Assembly: GCA_005879315.1 (NCBI GenBank)
Contig: VBLC01000040.1
Coordinates: 113,037-177,036 of the forward strand
Direction: 5' to 3'
Length of the DNA: 64,000 nt
From: Deltaproteobacteria bacterium
GTDB taxonomy: Bacteria; Myxococcota; Myxococcia; Myxococcales; 40CM-4-68-19
The position numbers and the translations under genes were made by a program. Under the pieces are notes generated by a model. That model worked only from the letters and a program-made list of their open reading frames with translations, did no database searches and was not told the DNA's origin. Shown one piece after another: positions 1-8,730 of the stretch (its first letter is position 1; each line of letters begins with the position of its first letter).

Positions 1-128
1 CCTTGCAGCCCTCCGATCGCAGACCAGAGCCATCAGCATCCAGCGCGCGCGGAGAAGCAGGGATTCGCCTCGCGAAGACCACCACGAGTCTTGCGCCTGG
101 TGCCTCGGGCTCGATGGGTAAAAAGGCG

Positions 129-1637
129 ATGCGCCAGACGTGCATCGCGCTGCTGCTCGGCTCTTGCGCCCATTGGCACGAGCCGATGCGGCTCCCCTCG
201 AAAGGTGGTCCGCCCTGGGTCGAGTACAACACCAGGCACTTCCGCCTGCAGACGGACCTGGACGTCGAGCCGGCGCGCAAGCTGGCCATCCAGATGGAGG
301 AGCGCCGCAGCGGTCTGATTAGCGCCGCTTGGCACGGCGCGACTTTCGAGGGTCCGCGCACGCGGGTGGTGGCGTTCCGCAATTCGAGCGAGTTGCAGAC
401 CTTCCTCCGGAGGGGCGTCGCCGGCATTTGGACGCTCGACACGGCGGGAGAGAAGTTGATGGTGCTGGCGGCGAGCTTCACGGACCAACGCGCGGATCTG
501 GCCGGCTACGGCATCCAGGTCTTCACCCACGAGCTCGCGCACGACCTCGCCAGCTCGTACTTCGCCCGCCAGCCACGCTGGCTCTCCGAGGGGATGGCGC
601 GCTTTCTCGAGACGATGATCCTCGACGAGAAGCACCACAAGGTCATCATCGGCGTCCCTACGCGGACGGCGTTCCGTATCGAGTCGCTGCCAAGACTTTT
701 CCGCGCCGAGCGCGAGGGCCGCGGCATCGACGAGGACGAGGCGGGTGGGCTGGTCTTCTACCTCGAGAACCGCGAGGGCAAGGCCTTCAACGAGTATCAG
801 AAGGCGCTCTACCGCGGCGACGACCCCGACGCGGCCTGGGCCTCGTTCTTCCCCGCCTACGCGACCGAGGACGGCCAGTGGGTCCTGCAGAAGAAGGTGA
901 GCGAGTACGTCAAGGAGGTGGGCTACACGCAGAGGGGCTTCAACATCGGCGGCGCCGAATTGATCGATTACCTGGGCGCCGTCGAAGAGCGGCCCATGCC
1001 CGAGCCGGAGCTGCGCGCGCTGCGCGGCGAGCTTTGGCTGACGCTGCAGGGCGACGACGAGCAGCGCGCGCGCGGGGAGGTAGCGGAGGAGGCCCGGGCG
1101 GCGCTGGCACAGGACCCCTCGTTGGTGCGTGCGCTCGAGCTGCAGCTGAAGCTGGCTGAAACGCGCGCCGACCGGCTGGCCCTCGCGACCGCCGCGCAGC
1201 AGCAGCGACCGGAGGACTTCCGTGCCTGGATGCTCACCGACGAGGCGCTGGGCGACGACACCGCCCTGCCCGCGCAGGAGGCCGAGCGCACCCGCGCGCT
1301 GGAGAAGGCGGTGCAGCTGGGCCCCGACAACTCCTGGGCGCTGCACCGGCTGGCGCGCGCCTACGCGCGAGCGGGCCGCGCCGACGAAGCCTTCGAGCTG
1401 GGACGCAAGTCGCTGAACATCTTCCCCGACAGCGCCTACGCCCTCGACTCGCTCGCGCTGGTGGCGAAGGCGTGGGGCGACTGCGGTGCCGCGCAGCGGC
1501 TGCAGCAGATGGCCGTCGACCGGCTGCCGCACCTGCCCCCGGAGTTCAAGGCCACCTCGAAGAGCACCAGCGAGTTCCTCGCCCGCTGCGACGCCATCCG
1601 CAAGCGCCTCGACGAATACAAGACTGGCTGCCGATAG
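129..1637 (+). CDS. Lipoprotein zinc peptidase (gluzincin/peptidase-MA type) with TPR tail
   Basis: Predicted 502-residue cell-envelope metallopeptidase of unknown substrate. The ATG at 129 is chosen because it leads into a short hydrophobic stretch ending in LLLGSC, a usable lipobox with the lipidated Cys at residue 13. The frame is open upstream to the window edge but offers no better start. The zinc site is HELAH (His134, Glu135, His138), with the third ligand probably Glu154 in the sequence WLSEGMARF, the spacing used by gluzincins. The C-terminal third carries helix pairs that look like TPR repeats (for example WALHRLARAYARAGRADEAF). The gene stands alone, followed 84 nt later by an enoyl-CoA hydratase. 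Family placement rests on motifs only. Confidence 0.75.
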   Translation: MRQTCIALLLGSCAHWHEPMRLPSKGGPPWVEYNTRHFRLQTDLDVEPARKLAIQMEERRSGLISAAWHGATFEGPRTRVVAFRNSSELQTFLRRGVAGIWTLDTAGEKLMVLAASFTDQRADLAGYGIQVFTHELAHDLASSYFARQPRWLSEGMARFLETMILDEKHHKVIIGVPTRTAFRIESLPRLFRAEREGRGIDEDEAGGLVFYLENREGKAFNEYQKALYRGDDPDAAWASFFPAYATEDGQWVLQKKVSEYVKEVGYTQRGFNIGGAELIDYLGAVEERPMPEPELRALRGELWLTLQGDDEQRARGEVAEEARAALAQDPSLVRALELQLKLAETRADRLALATAAQQQRPEDFRAWMLTDEALGDDTALPAQEAERTRALEKAVQLGPDNSWALHRLARAYARAGRADEAFELGRKSLNIFPDSAYALDSLALVAKAWGDCGAAQRLQQMAVDRLPHLPPEFKATSKSTSEFLARCDAIRKRLDEYKTGCR

Positions 1638-1721
1638 GCCTCCTTGCCGGTGTACAGGGGACAGGCAGGCCCACGATTCATCGAGTCAACTTTCACGTGC
1701 CGCGGTGATAAAAAGCGCCGC

Positions 1722-2516
1722 ATGACGACGCCCCTGGTGAATGCCTCGAAGCACGAAGGCGTGATGGTCCTCGAGCTGAACGCGCCGCCGGCCAACACCT
1801 ACAGCTACGAGATGATGCGCGAGCTGGACGCGCAGGTCTTGAGCGCGCGGTTCGATCCGGCAGCGCACGTCATCGTCCTCACCGGCGCGGGCGACAAGTT
1901 CTTCTGCGCGGGGGCGGACATCAAGATGCTCGAGACCGCCGACCCTTACTTCAAGTACAACTTCTGCCTCCACGCCAACGAGACGCTCTGCAGGCTGGAG
2001 CAGACCCCGAAGCTGGTCATCGCCGCCATCAACGGGCATTGCGTCGGCGGCGGGCTGGAAGTGGCGCTGGCCTGCGACTTGCGCATCGCCCGCGCCGGGG
2101 CGGGAAAGATGGGCCTGCCGGAGGTCTCGCTCGGCGTCTTGCCCGGAACCGGCGGCACGCAGCGGCTGGCGCGGGCGCTCGGGCGGGCGAAGGCGATCGA
2201 GCTGATGGCCGAGGGAACGACGTTCTCCGTCGAGGAAGCCAAGGCTCTCGGTCTGGTGAATTCGATCCTCGATTCAGGGCCGGGAGAATTCCGCTCCAAG
2301 GTCATCGAATTTGCTCGTCGCTTCGTGCCGCCCGCCAAGGCCTCGCGCGCGGTCGGATTCATCAAGCGCGCGGTGACGACGGGCCTCGAGGTGGGGCTGG
2401 AGCAAGGTCTCGCACTCGAGCGCGAGTTGCAGCAGCGCCTGTTCGAGGGGCAGGACGCCAAGGAGGGTCTGGCCGCCTACAACTCCCGCCGCCCGCCGAG
2501 CTTCAGCGGCAAGTGA
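1722..2516 (+). CDS. Enoyl-CoA hydratase/isomerase family protein
   Basis: Crotonase-fold enzyme of 264 residues that probably hydrates or isomerises an acyl-CoA in the cytoplasm. The ATG at 1722 gives the normal family N-terminus; the upstream open frame (from 1644) encodes nothing family-like. The oxyanion-hole segment GAGDKFFCAGADIKML, the glycine-rich INGHCVGGGLEVALACDLR and the block LPEVSLGVLPGTGG are all present, the Glu in LPEV being the usual catalytic acid position. It lies 140 nt before the 3' end of boxR and close to boxC, itself a double crotonase. It may therefore take part in ring-fission product breakdown, but nothing in the sequence fixes its substrate. Confidence 0.88.
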   Translation: MTTPLVNASKHEGVMVLELNAPPANTYSYEMMRELDAQVLSARFDPAAHVIVLTGAGDKFFCAGADIKMLETADPYFKYNFCLHANETLCRLEQTPKLVIAAINGHCVGGGLEVALACDLRIARAGAGKMGLPEVSLGVLPGTGGTQRLARALGRAKAIELMAEGTTFSVEEAKALGLVNSILDSGPGEFRSKVIEFARRFVPPAKASRAVGFIKRAVTTGLEVGLEQGLALERELQQRLFEGQDAKEGLAAYNSRRPPSFSGK

Positions 2517-2562
2517 TCTAGCGGTCACTCAGCGCGAAAACGATTCACCCGAATCAGAACGA

Positions 2563-2621
2563 GCACGGGCTCGACATCGGGCACGAAAAGGAGCACCAGC
2601 ACGAGCTCGATATCGAGCACG
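2563..2621. repeat. Two-copy 23-bp palindromic repeat in a GAGCACG-rich intergenic stretch
   Basis: The spacer between the convergent enoyl-CoA hydratase and boxR holds two 23-bp units, at 2563-2585 and 2599-2621, that differ at three positions and repeat with a 36-bp period. Each unit is built around a GCTCGA-YATCGRGC core; in the second copy the 14 bp GCTCGATATCGAGC is a perfect palindrome. The surrounding bases are degenerate GAACGAG/GAGCACG repeats. It may act as a bidirectional transcription stop or be a dispersed repeat; neither is shown. Confidence 0.5.
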
Positions 2622-2653
2622 CACACAAGAACGAGAACGGCTCTTGATTTGCG

Positions 2654-3409
2654 CTAGCGGACTACGGCGACTTTGCGAAAAATCTCTTCGACCGCCCCGG
2701 CAATACCCAGCCGCGAAGTGTCCACCGAAAGCTCGGCCTGCGCGTAGAGCGGCTCGCGCGTCCTGAGCAGCGCGCGCAATTCGTCCTGCGCGTGCGGGCT
2801 CGCGGCGCTGGGCCGCACGTCGCCCTGGGCGAGGACGCGGCGCCAATGATCCTCCGGAGTGGCCTGCAGCCACACCGTCCGGCAGCGCTTCTGCAACAGG
2901 CGATAGGACTCGCGGTCAGTCACGACGCTGCCCCCCGTCGCCAGCACGGCGGCGTCGGTGTCGGCGAGAAAGCGCGCCAGCACCTCGCGCGCCAGCCGGC
3001 GGTAGTAGGCCTCGCCGTGCAGCGAGAAGATCGCGCTGAGCGGCAGCCCGGCCTGGCGCTCGACCAGCGCATCGAGCTCGACGAAAGGCACACGCAGCCG
3101 CGCCGCCAGCGACTTGCCGATCGTCGTCTTGCCGGCGCCTCGCAGGCCGACCAGCGCCACCACCCGCTTGTCGGACCGCTCCGGCTGTGCCGAGACGAGG
3201 AGCTCCCCGGCCGAGGTGCCGAGCGCCCGGCCCACGTCCTGCAGCCGGGCCACCGAGATGTTGCCCTGCCCCGCCTCCAGCTCGGCCAGGTATCGCTCCG
3301 AGACGCCGCTCTTCTCGGCCAGCTCACGCCGCGTCAGGCCGCGCTCCTCGCGCCTCCCTCGCACCGCGGCGCCGACAGCGGAGAGCAAGAGCAGGTGTTC
3401 GTCTCTCAC
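2654..3409 (-). CDS. boxR: BoxR-type benzoyl-CoA-responsive regulator (HTH plus shikimate-kinase-like domain)
   Basis: Transcription regulator of 251 residues that in known systems represses the box genes until benzoyl-CoA binds. An XRE helix-turn-helix spans about residues 10-70 (LTRRELAEKSGVSERYLAELEAG). A shikimate-kinase-like domain follows, with the P-loop GLRGAGKT at residues 88-95. This fusion is the hallmark of the BoxR/BzdR family. The GTG at 3409 is favoured: a TTG at 3451 would place the coding region over the promoter, and the best minus-strand promoter (see 3418-3447) would start the transcript about 2-3 nt before this GTG, making it leaderless. It is divergent from boxC, its presumed target. 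Confidence 0.9.
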   Translation of the reverse strand: MRDEHLLLLSAVGAAVRGRREERGLTRRELAEKSGVSERYLAELEAGQGNISVARLQDVGRALGTSAGELLVSAQPERSDKRVVALVGLRGAGKTTIGKSLAARLRVPFVELDALVERQAGLPLSAIFSLHGEAYYRRLAREVLARFLADTDAAVLATGGSVVTDRESYRLLQKRCRTVWLQATPEDHWRRVLAQGDVRPSAASPHAQDELRALLRTREPLYAQAELSVDTSRLGIAGAVEEIFRKVAVVR

Positions 3410-3414
3410 GGGTA

Positions 3415-3428
3415 TGCAGTATAGTGCA
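3415..3428. promoter_or_regulatory. BoxR-like operator box 1
   Basis: The 12-mer GCAGTATAGTGC at 3416-3427 is repeated as GCAATATAGTGC at 3448-3459, 32 bp away, about three helical turns. Box 1 also has two TGCA words 10 bp apart (3415 and 3425); BzdR-family operators are known to contain repeated TGCA words. It covers the -10 region of the predicted boxR promoter, so it could serve autorepression. Confidence 0.6.
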
Positions 3429-3447
3429 TCACATGGAACGTTGACAA
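3418..3447 (-). promoter_or_regulatory. Predicted boxR promoter (sigma-70 type, leaderless)
   Basis: Read on the minus strand, TTGTCA (3447-3442) and TATACT (3423-3418) are separated by 18 bp, each one mismatch from consensus. The expected start falls at about 3411, next to the GTG at 3409, leaving no room for a ribosome binding site. The -35 element shares five bases with the -35 of the divergent boxC promoter. Confidence 0.55.
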
Positions 3448-3469
3448 GCAATATAGTGCGTGCTACCTT
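3441..3469 (+). promoter_or_regulatory. Predicted boxC-boxB promoter (sigma-70 type, leaderless)
   Basis: A perfect -35 TTGACA (3441-3446) and a -10 TACCTT (3464-3469) with a 17-bp spacer. The expected start is at about 3476-3478, on or beside the boxC ATG at 3478. That agrees with the lack of any Shine-Dalgarno sequence before boxC. BoxR-like box 2 lies inside the spacer. Confidence 0.55.
3448..3463. promoter_or_regulatory. BoxR-like operator box 2
   Basis: Second copy of the GCARTATAGTGC motif (3448-3459, followed by GTGC), lying between the -35 and -10 of the boxC promoter. Occupancy here would block polymerase directly. It is in the same orientation as box 1 and 32 bp from it, so two bound regulators could touch on one face of the helix. 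Confidence 0.6.
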
Positions 3470-3477
3470 TGCAGCCG

Positions 3478-5112
3478 ATGGACAAGACCGCCTCCGCGCC
3501 CGCCCCTTCCTTCGACACGCACCCGACCCGCTACCGCCACTGGACGCTCGCGGTCGACGGCGAGATCGCGCGCCTGACCATGAAGGTCCAGCCCTTCGGC
3601 GGGGCCGACTCGGAAGTGGAGCTGAAGTCCAATTCCTACGACCTGGCGGTGGACATCGAGCTGGCCGACGCAGTCCAGCGGCTTCGCTTCACCCATCCGC
3701 AAGTGAAGGTCTGCGTCATCACCAGCGGGCAGGAGAAGATCTTCTGCGCCGGCGCGAACATCTACATGCTCGCCTCGTCGTCGCATCCCTTCAAGGTCAA
3801 CTTCTGCAAGTTCACCAACGAGACCCGCCTCGCCATCGAGGACGCCTCGCAGAACAGCGGCCTCAGGTTCCTCGCCGCCTGCAACGGCGCGACCGCCGGC
3901 GGCGGCTACGAGCTCGCGCTCGCCTGCGACGAGATCGTTCTCGTCGACGACGGCTCGAGCACCGTCAGCCTCCCCGAGGTGCCGCTCCTCGGCGTCCTGC
4001 CCGGCACCGGCGGCCTCACCCGCGTGGTCGACAAACGCAAGGTGCGCCGCGATCTGGCCGACGCCTTCTCCACTCTCGCCGAAGGCGTCAAGGGCAAGCG
4101 CGCTGTCGAGTGGGGCCTGGTCGATGCGGTCGTGCCGCGCAGCAAGTTCAAGGACACCATCGCGCAGCGCGCGCGCGACCTCTCCGCCAAGGCGCCGCAG
4201 GTCGATCGCGGACCGGGCATCGAGCTGGACGAGATCGGCGACTACCGGCACGTCTCGCTGAAGGTCGACGAGAAGACGCGCGTCGCTCAATTGACCGTGC
4301 GCGCGCCGGCCGGCGAGGTGCCGCAGACCGCCGCCGAGGCGCTGGCCAAAGGCGCTCAGGGCTGGGCGCTGCGAATGGCGCGCGAGCTCGACCATGCCCT
4401 GCTGCGGCTGCGCTTCGAGCACGAGACCGTGGGGCTGGTGATCGTTCGCACCGAGGGCGACCGGGCCAAGGCGGACGCGGTGGGAAAGCTTCTCAGCGGC
4501 CCCGAGAAGGATTCCTGGATCCTGCGCGAGACGCGCCTGCTCCTCGCCCGCGCCCTGCGCCGGCTGGACGTGACCGCGCGCAGCTTCTTCGCGGTGGTCG
4601 ACGAGAAGTCGTGCTTCGCCGGGCCGCTCTTCGAGCTGCTCGTCGCCTGCGATCGCAGCTACGTCCTCGACGCGGAAAAAGTGGAAGTGTGGCCCGGCCC
4701 GCTTTCGGGCGGTGCCCTTCCCGGCTGGAACGGCCTCTCACGCCTGCAGACGCGCTTCCTCGCCGAGCCGGCGCGGGCAGACAAGGTGCTCGCCGCCGGC
4801 AAGGAGGGCCCCATCGACGCGGCTACCGCCGACAAGCTGGGCCTCGCGACGGTGTTCGCCGACGAGATCGACTTCGAGGAGGAGCTTCGCGTCGCGGTCG
4901 AAGAGCGCGCCTCGCTCAGCCCCGACGCGCTCACCGGCATGGAGCAGAACTACCGCTTCGCCGGGCCGGAGACGCTGGCGACGAAGATCTTCGGCCGCCT
5001 CTCCGCCTGGCAAAACTGGATCTTCATCCGCCCCAACGCGACGGGCGAGAACGGCGCGCTCACCATGTACGGCAAGCCCGAGCGGCCCCGATTCGACTTC
5101 CGGAGGACATGA
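3478..5112 (+). CDS. boxC: Benzoyl-CoA-dihydrodiol lyase BoxC
   Basis: Opens the ring of the 2,3-epoxide/dihydrodiol product of benzoyl-CoA to an aliphatic semialdehyde CoA ester plus formate, in aerobic box-pathway benzoate degradation. The 544-residue product fits the family size of about 550 and has two crotonase-like halves. The first carries SGQEKIFCAGANIYML, NGATAGGGYELALACDE and SLPEVPLLGVLPGTGGLTR; the second half is diverged, with LSGGALPGWNGLSRL. The ATG at 3478 gives MDKTASAPAPSF; no Shine-Dalgarno precedes it and the promoter position suggests a leaderless message. boxB follows after one nucleotide, its ribosome site lying in the last boxC codons. Confidence 0.92.
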   Translation: MDKTASAPAPSFDTHPTRYRHWTLAVDGEIARLTMKVQPFGGADSEVELKSNSYDLAVDIELADAVQRLRFTHPQVKVCVITSGQEKIFCAGANIYMLASSSHPFKVNFCKFTNETRLAIEDASQNSGLRFLAACNGATAGGGYELALACDEIVLVDDGSSTVSLPEVPLLGVLPGTGGLTRVVDKRKVRRDLADAFSTLAEGVKGKRAVEWGLVDAVVPRSKFKDTIAQRARDLSAKAPQVDRGPGIELDEIGDYRHVSLKVDEKTRVAQLTVRAPAGEVPQTAAEALAKGAQGWALRMARELDHALLRLRFEHETVGLVIVRTEGDRAKADAVGKLLSGPEKDSWILRETRLLLARALRRLDVTARSFFAVVDEKSCFAGPLFELLVACDRSYVLDAEKVEVWPGPLSGGALPGWNGLSRLQTRFLAEPARADKVLAAGKEGPIDAATADKLGLATVFADEIDFEEELRVAVEERASLSPDALTGMEQNYRFAGPETLATKIFGRLSAWQNWIFIRPNATGENGALTMYGKPERPRFDFRRT

Positions 5113-5113
5113 C

Positions 5114-6523
<1,410 letters not shown>

Positions 6524-7363
6524 TCACGCCTTCGCGCCCGACTCGCGGAACGCCTCGGCGGCGCGGAAGTCGCTCTCTTCGAGGTCGCGCATCGGTTTGT
6601 TGCTCTCGCTGCGCACGCGCTTGAAGACTTCCATCACCTGCAGCTTGTGCGGCCGCGAGTTCGAGAGCGGGCAGGCCTCATAGGCTTTCATCTCCTCGTC
6701 GCAGTAGCCCATCCGCTTCTCGCCGCACTTGGGCTGCATGTACTTCGCCAGCTCGGGCACCTTCTTCATCAGCTCCGAGCGCATGCGCGCGACCATCGAG
6801 CGGATCTCCCACTGCGCCCGGGTGCAGAGCCGCAGGTCGCCGATGTGGAGCAGCTCGGCGAAGTTGACCATGATCTGGAAGTTGGTGGGCGCGGCATTGG
6901 GCAAGACGAAGCGCGCATCCTCGGCAGGGATGCCCGCCGCCACCGCCTCGCGGTAGACGCGGGTGATCTCGGCCATGAGATTTTCGAACATGGCCTCGCG
7001 GCCCGCATCCTTCCAGCTCTCGGGCATGACGAACTCGAGCCGCTCCTCGTTCTTGCCGGTGAAGCGCACGTACCGCTGCGACTGCTGCTCGAAGGAGATG
7101 CCGATGCGATGGCGCACGAACTGGTGCGAGAGCGCGCGCGAGACGCCGCTGATCCCGAACCAGAAGACCACCTGCTCGAGCGGAGAGACATGGCCGGTCT
7201 TGAGACGCTCCTCGACGAACTGGGCGATCTTCTCTCGCGACACCGCCTGCGAGGCGATGTCTTCCCAGACCTCGCGCGGGGTCTTGGGCGTATAGCAGGT
7301 GCGGTAGGCGCCGTAGAGCTTGACGAGCGGGTCGTTGGCGATGTCGATGAGCACGACGTCCAT
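6524..7363 (-). CDS. thyX: Flavin-dependent thymidylate synthase ThyX
   Basis: Makes dTMP from dUMP using methylene-tetrahydrofolate, FAD and NADPH. The 279-residue protein has the ThyX signature RHRIGISFEQQSQRY, in the RHR-x8-S version with one extra residue compared with the commoner RHR-x7-S; both spacings are known. Other family blocks include GHVSPLEQVVFWF and LRLCTRAQWEIR. The ATG at 7363 (MDVVLIDIAND) is preferred over a GTG at 7378; neither has a convincing ribosome site. It is convergent with boxB and divergent from crcB. No classical thyA is in the window. Confidence 0.93.
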   Translation of the reverse strand: MDVVLIDIANDPLVKLYGAYRTCYTPKTPREVWEDIASQAVSREKIAQFVEERLKTGHVSPLEQVVFWFGISGVSRALSHQFVRHRIGISFEQQSQRYVRFTGKNEERLEFVMPESWKDAGREAMFENLMAEITRVYREAVAAGIPAEDARFVLPNAAPTNFQIMVNFAELLHIGDLRLCTRAQWEIRSMVARMRSELMKKVPELAKYMQPKCGEKRMGYCDEEMKAYEACPLSNSRPHKLQVMEVFKRVRSESNKPMRDLEESDFRAAEAFRESGAKA

Positions 7364-7411
7364 GGCTGCGTTGTACACCGACTCGCGCCGCGAAGCTGAT
7401 ACCTTGCGCAG

Positions 7412-7798
7412 GTGCTCGGCCGCGCCACGCCCTACCTGCTCGTCGCCGTCGGCGGCGCCTTGGGTGCGGTGGCGCGCTTCGCCGTCGCCAACGGATTCGC
7501 CCGCCGCCTCGGCACCAGCTGGCCCTACGCCACGCTTTGCATCAACCTGAGCGGCTGCTTCTTCATCGCGCTCTTTCTCGCCGCGGCGAGCGAGCGCAAC
7601 TTCGATCCTGCCTGGCGCTATCTCTTTCCCACCGGCTTCGTCGGCGCGTACACCACCTTCTCCACCTACGGGTACGAGACCGTCCGGCTCGTCCAGCTCG
7701 GCCAGGCGGCCGGCGCAGTCGTCTACGTCGCGGCCTCGAACGTGCTCGGATTCGGCGCGGTGCTCCTCGGCAGCTGGATGGCGCGGAGGCTTTTTTGA
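7412..7798 (+). CDS. crcB: Fluoride ion channel CrcB/Fluc
   Basis: Small inner-membrane channel (128 residues, four predicted helices) that lets toxic fluoride leave the cell. Family marks are GGALGAVARF near the N-terminus, NLSGCFFIA in helix 2 and the break-and-phenylalanine motif FVGAYTTFSTY in helix 3. It starts at the GTG at 7412 (a TTG at 7403 is a weaker alternative). The 48-bp gap upstream is too short for a fluoride riboswitch and none is seen. Its stop overlaps the TTG start of the DUF190 gene, so the two are translationally coupled; crcB-DUF190 pairs are common in bacteria. Confidence 0.93.
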   Translation: MLGRATPYLLVAVGGALGAVARFAVANGFARRLGTSWPYATLCINLSGCFFIALFLAAASERNFDPAWRYLFPTGFVGAYTTFSTYGYETVRLVQLGQAAGAVVYVAASNVLGFGAVLLGSWMARRLF

Positions 7799-8466
7799 AG
7801 CGCCTGGTCGTCTACCTGAGCGAGACCGACAGGCATGGCCTGCGGCCCCTCTGGCGCGAGGTGCTCGACCTGCTGCGCAAGCACGGCCTCGCCGGTGCCA
7901 CCGCCAGCAAGGGCCTGGCCGGCTTCGGCCAGAGCGGCAAGCTGCACGAGGACATCGATCCCGATGCGATGCCCGACCGGCCGGTGACCGTCGAGGCCAT
8001 CGACGAAGAGGCCGCCATCGACCGCGCGCTCCCCGACCTCGATGTGCTCGTCCCTCGTGGCCTCATCGCCGTGCACGACGTCCAGGTGATCAAGTCGCTC
8101 CGGCACGAGAGCAAGGAGACAGCGGTGACGCACAAGAAGCTCACCGGCAAGGCGAAGATGCTGCGCATCCACATCGGCGCGAACGACACCTGGGAAGGCG
8201 AGCCGCTCTTCGATGCGCTCCTCAAGCGCTTCCACCAGCTCGACCTCGCCGGCGCGACCGTCTATCGCGGCATCGAGGGCTACGGCGCAACCGGCCGCAT
8301 CCACCGGCGCGCGGTGTGGCGGTCGAAGGACGAGCCGATCACGGTGGTCATCGTCGATGCCGCCGAGAAAATCGAGAAGGCGCTGCCCTATCTCGATCAG
8401 ATGCTGCGCAGCGGGCTCGTCGCCATGTCGGACGTCGACGTCATCATCTACCGCGAGGAGAAGTGA
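7795..8466 (+). CDS. Tandem DUF190 protein linked to crcB
   Basis: Cytoplasmic 223-residue protein made of two DUF190 units of about 110 residues each. Unit 1 starts KRLVVYLSETDRHG and unit 2 starts KMLRIHIGANDTWEGEPLF; both continue with matching GLAGATASKGLAGFG / LAGATVYRGIEGYG segments and DEPITV-like strands. DUF190 proteins are PII-like in fold and usually about 110 residues, so this is an in-frame duplication or fusion. The start is the TTG at 7795, overlapping the crcB TGA by 4 nt with a good GGAGG (7785-7789). The partner suggests a role in fluoride tolerance, perhaps sensing or gating, but the biochemical role of DUF190 is unsettled. Confidence 0.85.
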   Translation: MKRLVVYLSETDRHGLRPLWREVLDLLRKHGLAGATASKGLAGFGQSGKLHEDIDPDAMPDRPVTVEAIDEEAAIDRALPDLDVLVPRGLIAVHDVQVIKSLRHESKETAVTHKKLTGKAKMLRIHIGANDTWEGEPLFDALLKRFHQLDLAGATVYRGIEGYGATGRIHRRAVWRSKDEPITVVIVDAAEKIEKALPYLDQMLRSGLVAMSDVDVIIYREEK

Positions 8467-8721
8467 TTGAGCCCTTTCCTGCGCGCAGTGAGGCGGGTCG
8501 TGCGAAGCATCCGGCGCGGGACCACTCTCTCCTACGGAGAGGTGGCTCTGCGGGTCGGCAAGCCAGGCGGGGCGCGGGCGGTGGTCGCCGCGCTGAACCA
8601 CCTCGACGACGTCCCCTGGTGGCGGGTGGCGCGGCACGACGGCACGCTCGCTCCGCTCGTCGCTCGCGAGCAGGCCCGCCTCCTACGCGCGGAAGGATGG
8701 AAACTGCGGAAGCGCAGTTAG
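8467..8721 (+). CDS. Alkyltransferase-like (ATL) DNA-damage recognition protein
   Basis: Short 84-residue relative of the DNA-binding domain of O6-alkylguanine-DNA alkyltransferase. The helix-turn-helix RGTTLSYGEVA, the arginine-finger region GGARAV (Arg37) and the active-site loop PWWRV (residues 50-54) are present. In true alkyltransferases the loop is PCHRV with a reactive Cys; here Trp replaces the Cys, as in ATL proteins, which bind alkylated bases and hand them to nucleotide excision repair. The TTG at 8467 directly follows the DUF190 stop. It lies in a compact run of coupled genes with no other repair gene beside it. Confidence 0.88.
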   Translation: MSPFLRAVRRVVRSIRRGTTLSYGEVALRVGKPGGARAVVAALNHLDDVPWWRVARHDGTLAPLVAREQARLLRAEGWKLRKRS

Positions 8722-8730
8722 ACTCCCCCC

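Noticed and set aside
6524..7363. ThyX motif with one extra residue as a disabled enzyme
   Set aside because: RHR-x8-S is a known variant of the motif and all other family blocks are present.
7364..7411. Fluoride riboswitch before crcB
   Set aside because: Only 48 bp lie between thyX and crcB, without the conserved pseudoknot segments of the crcB motif.
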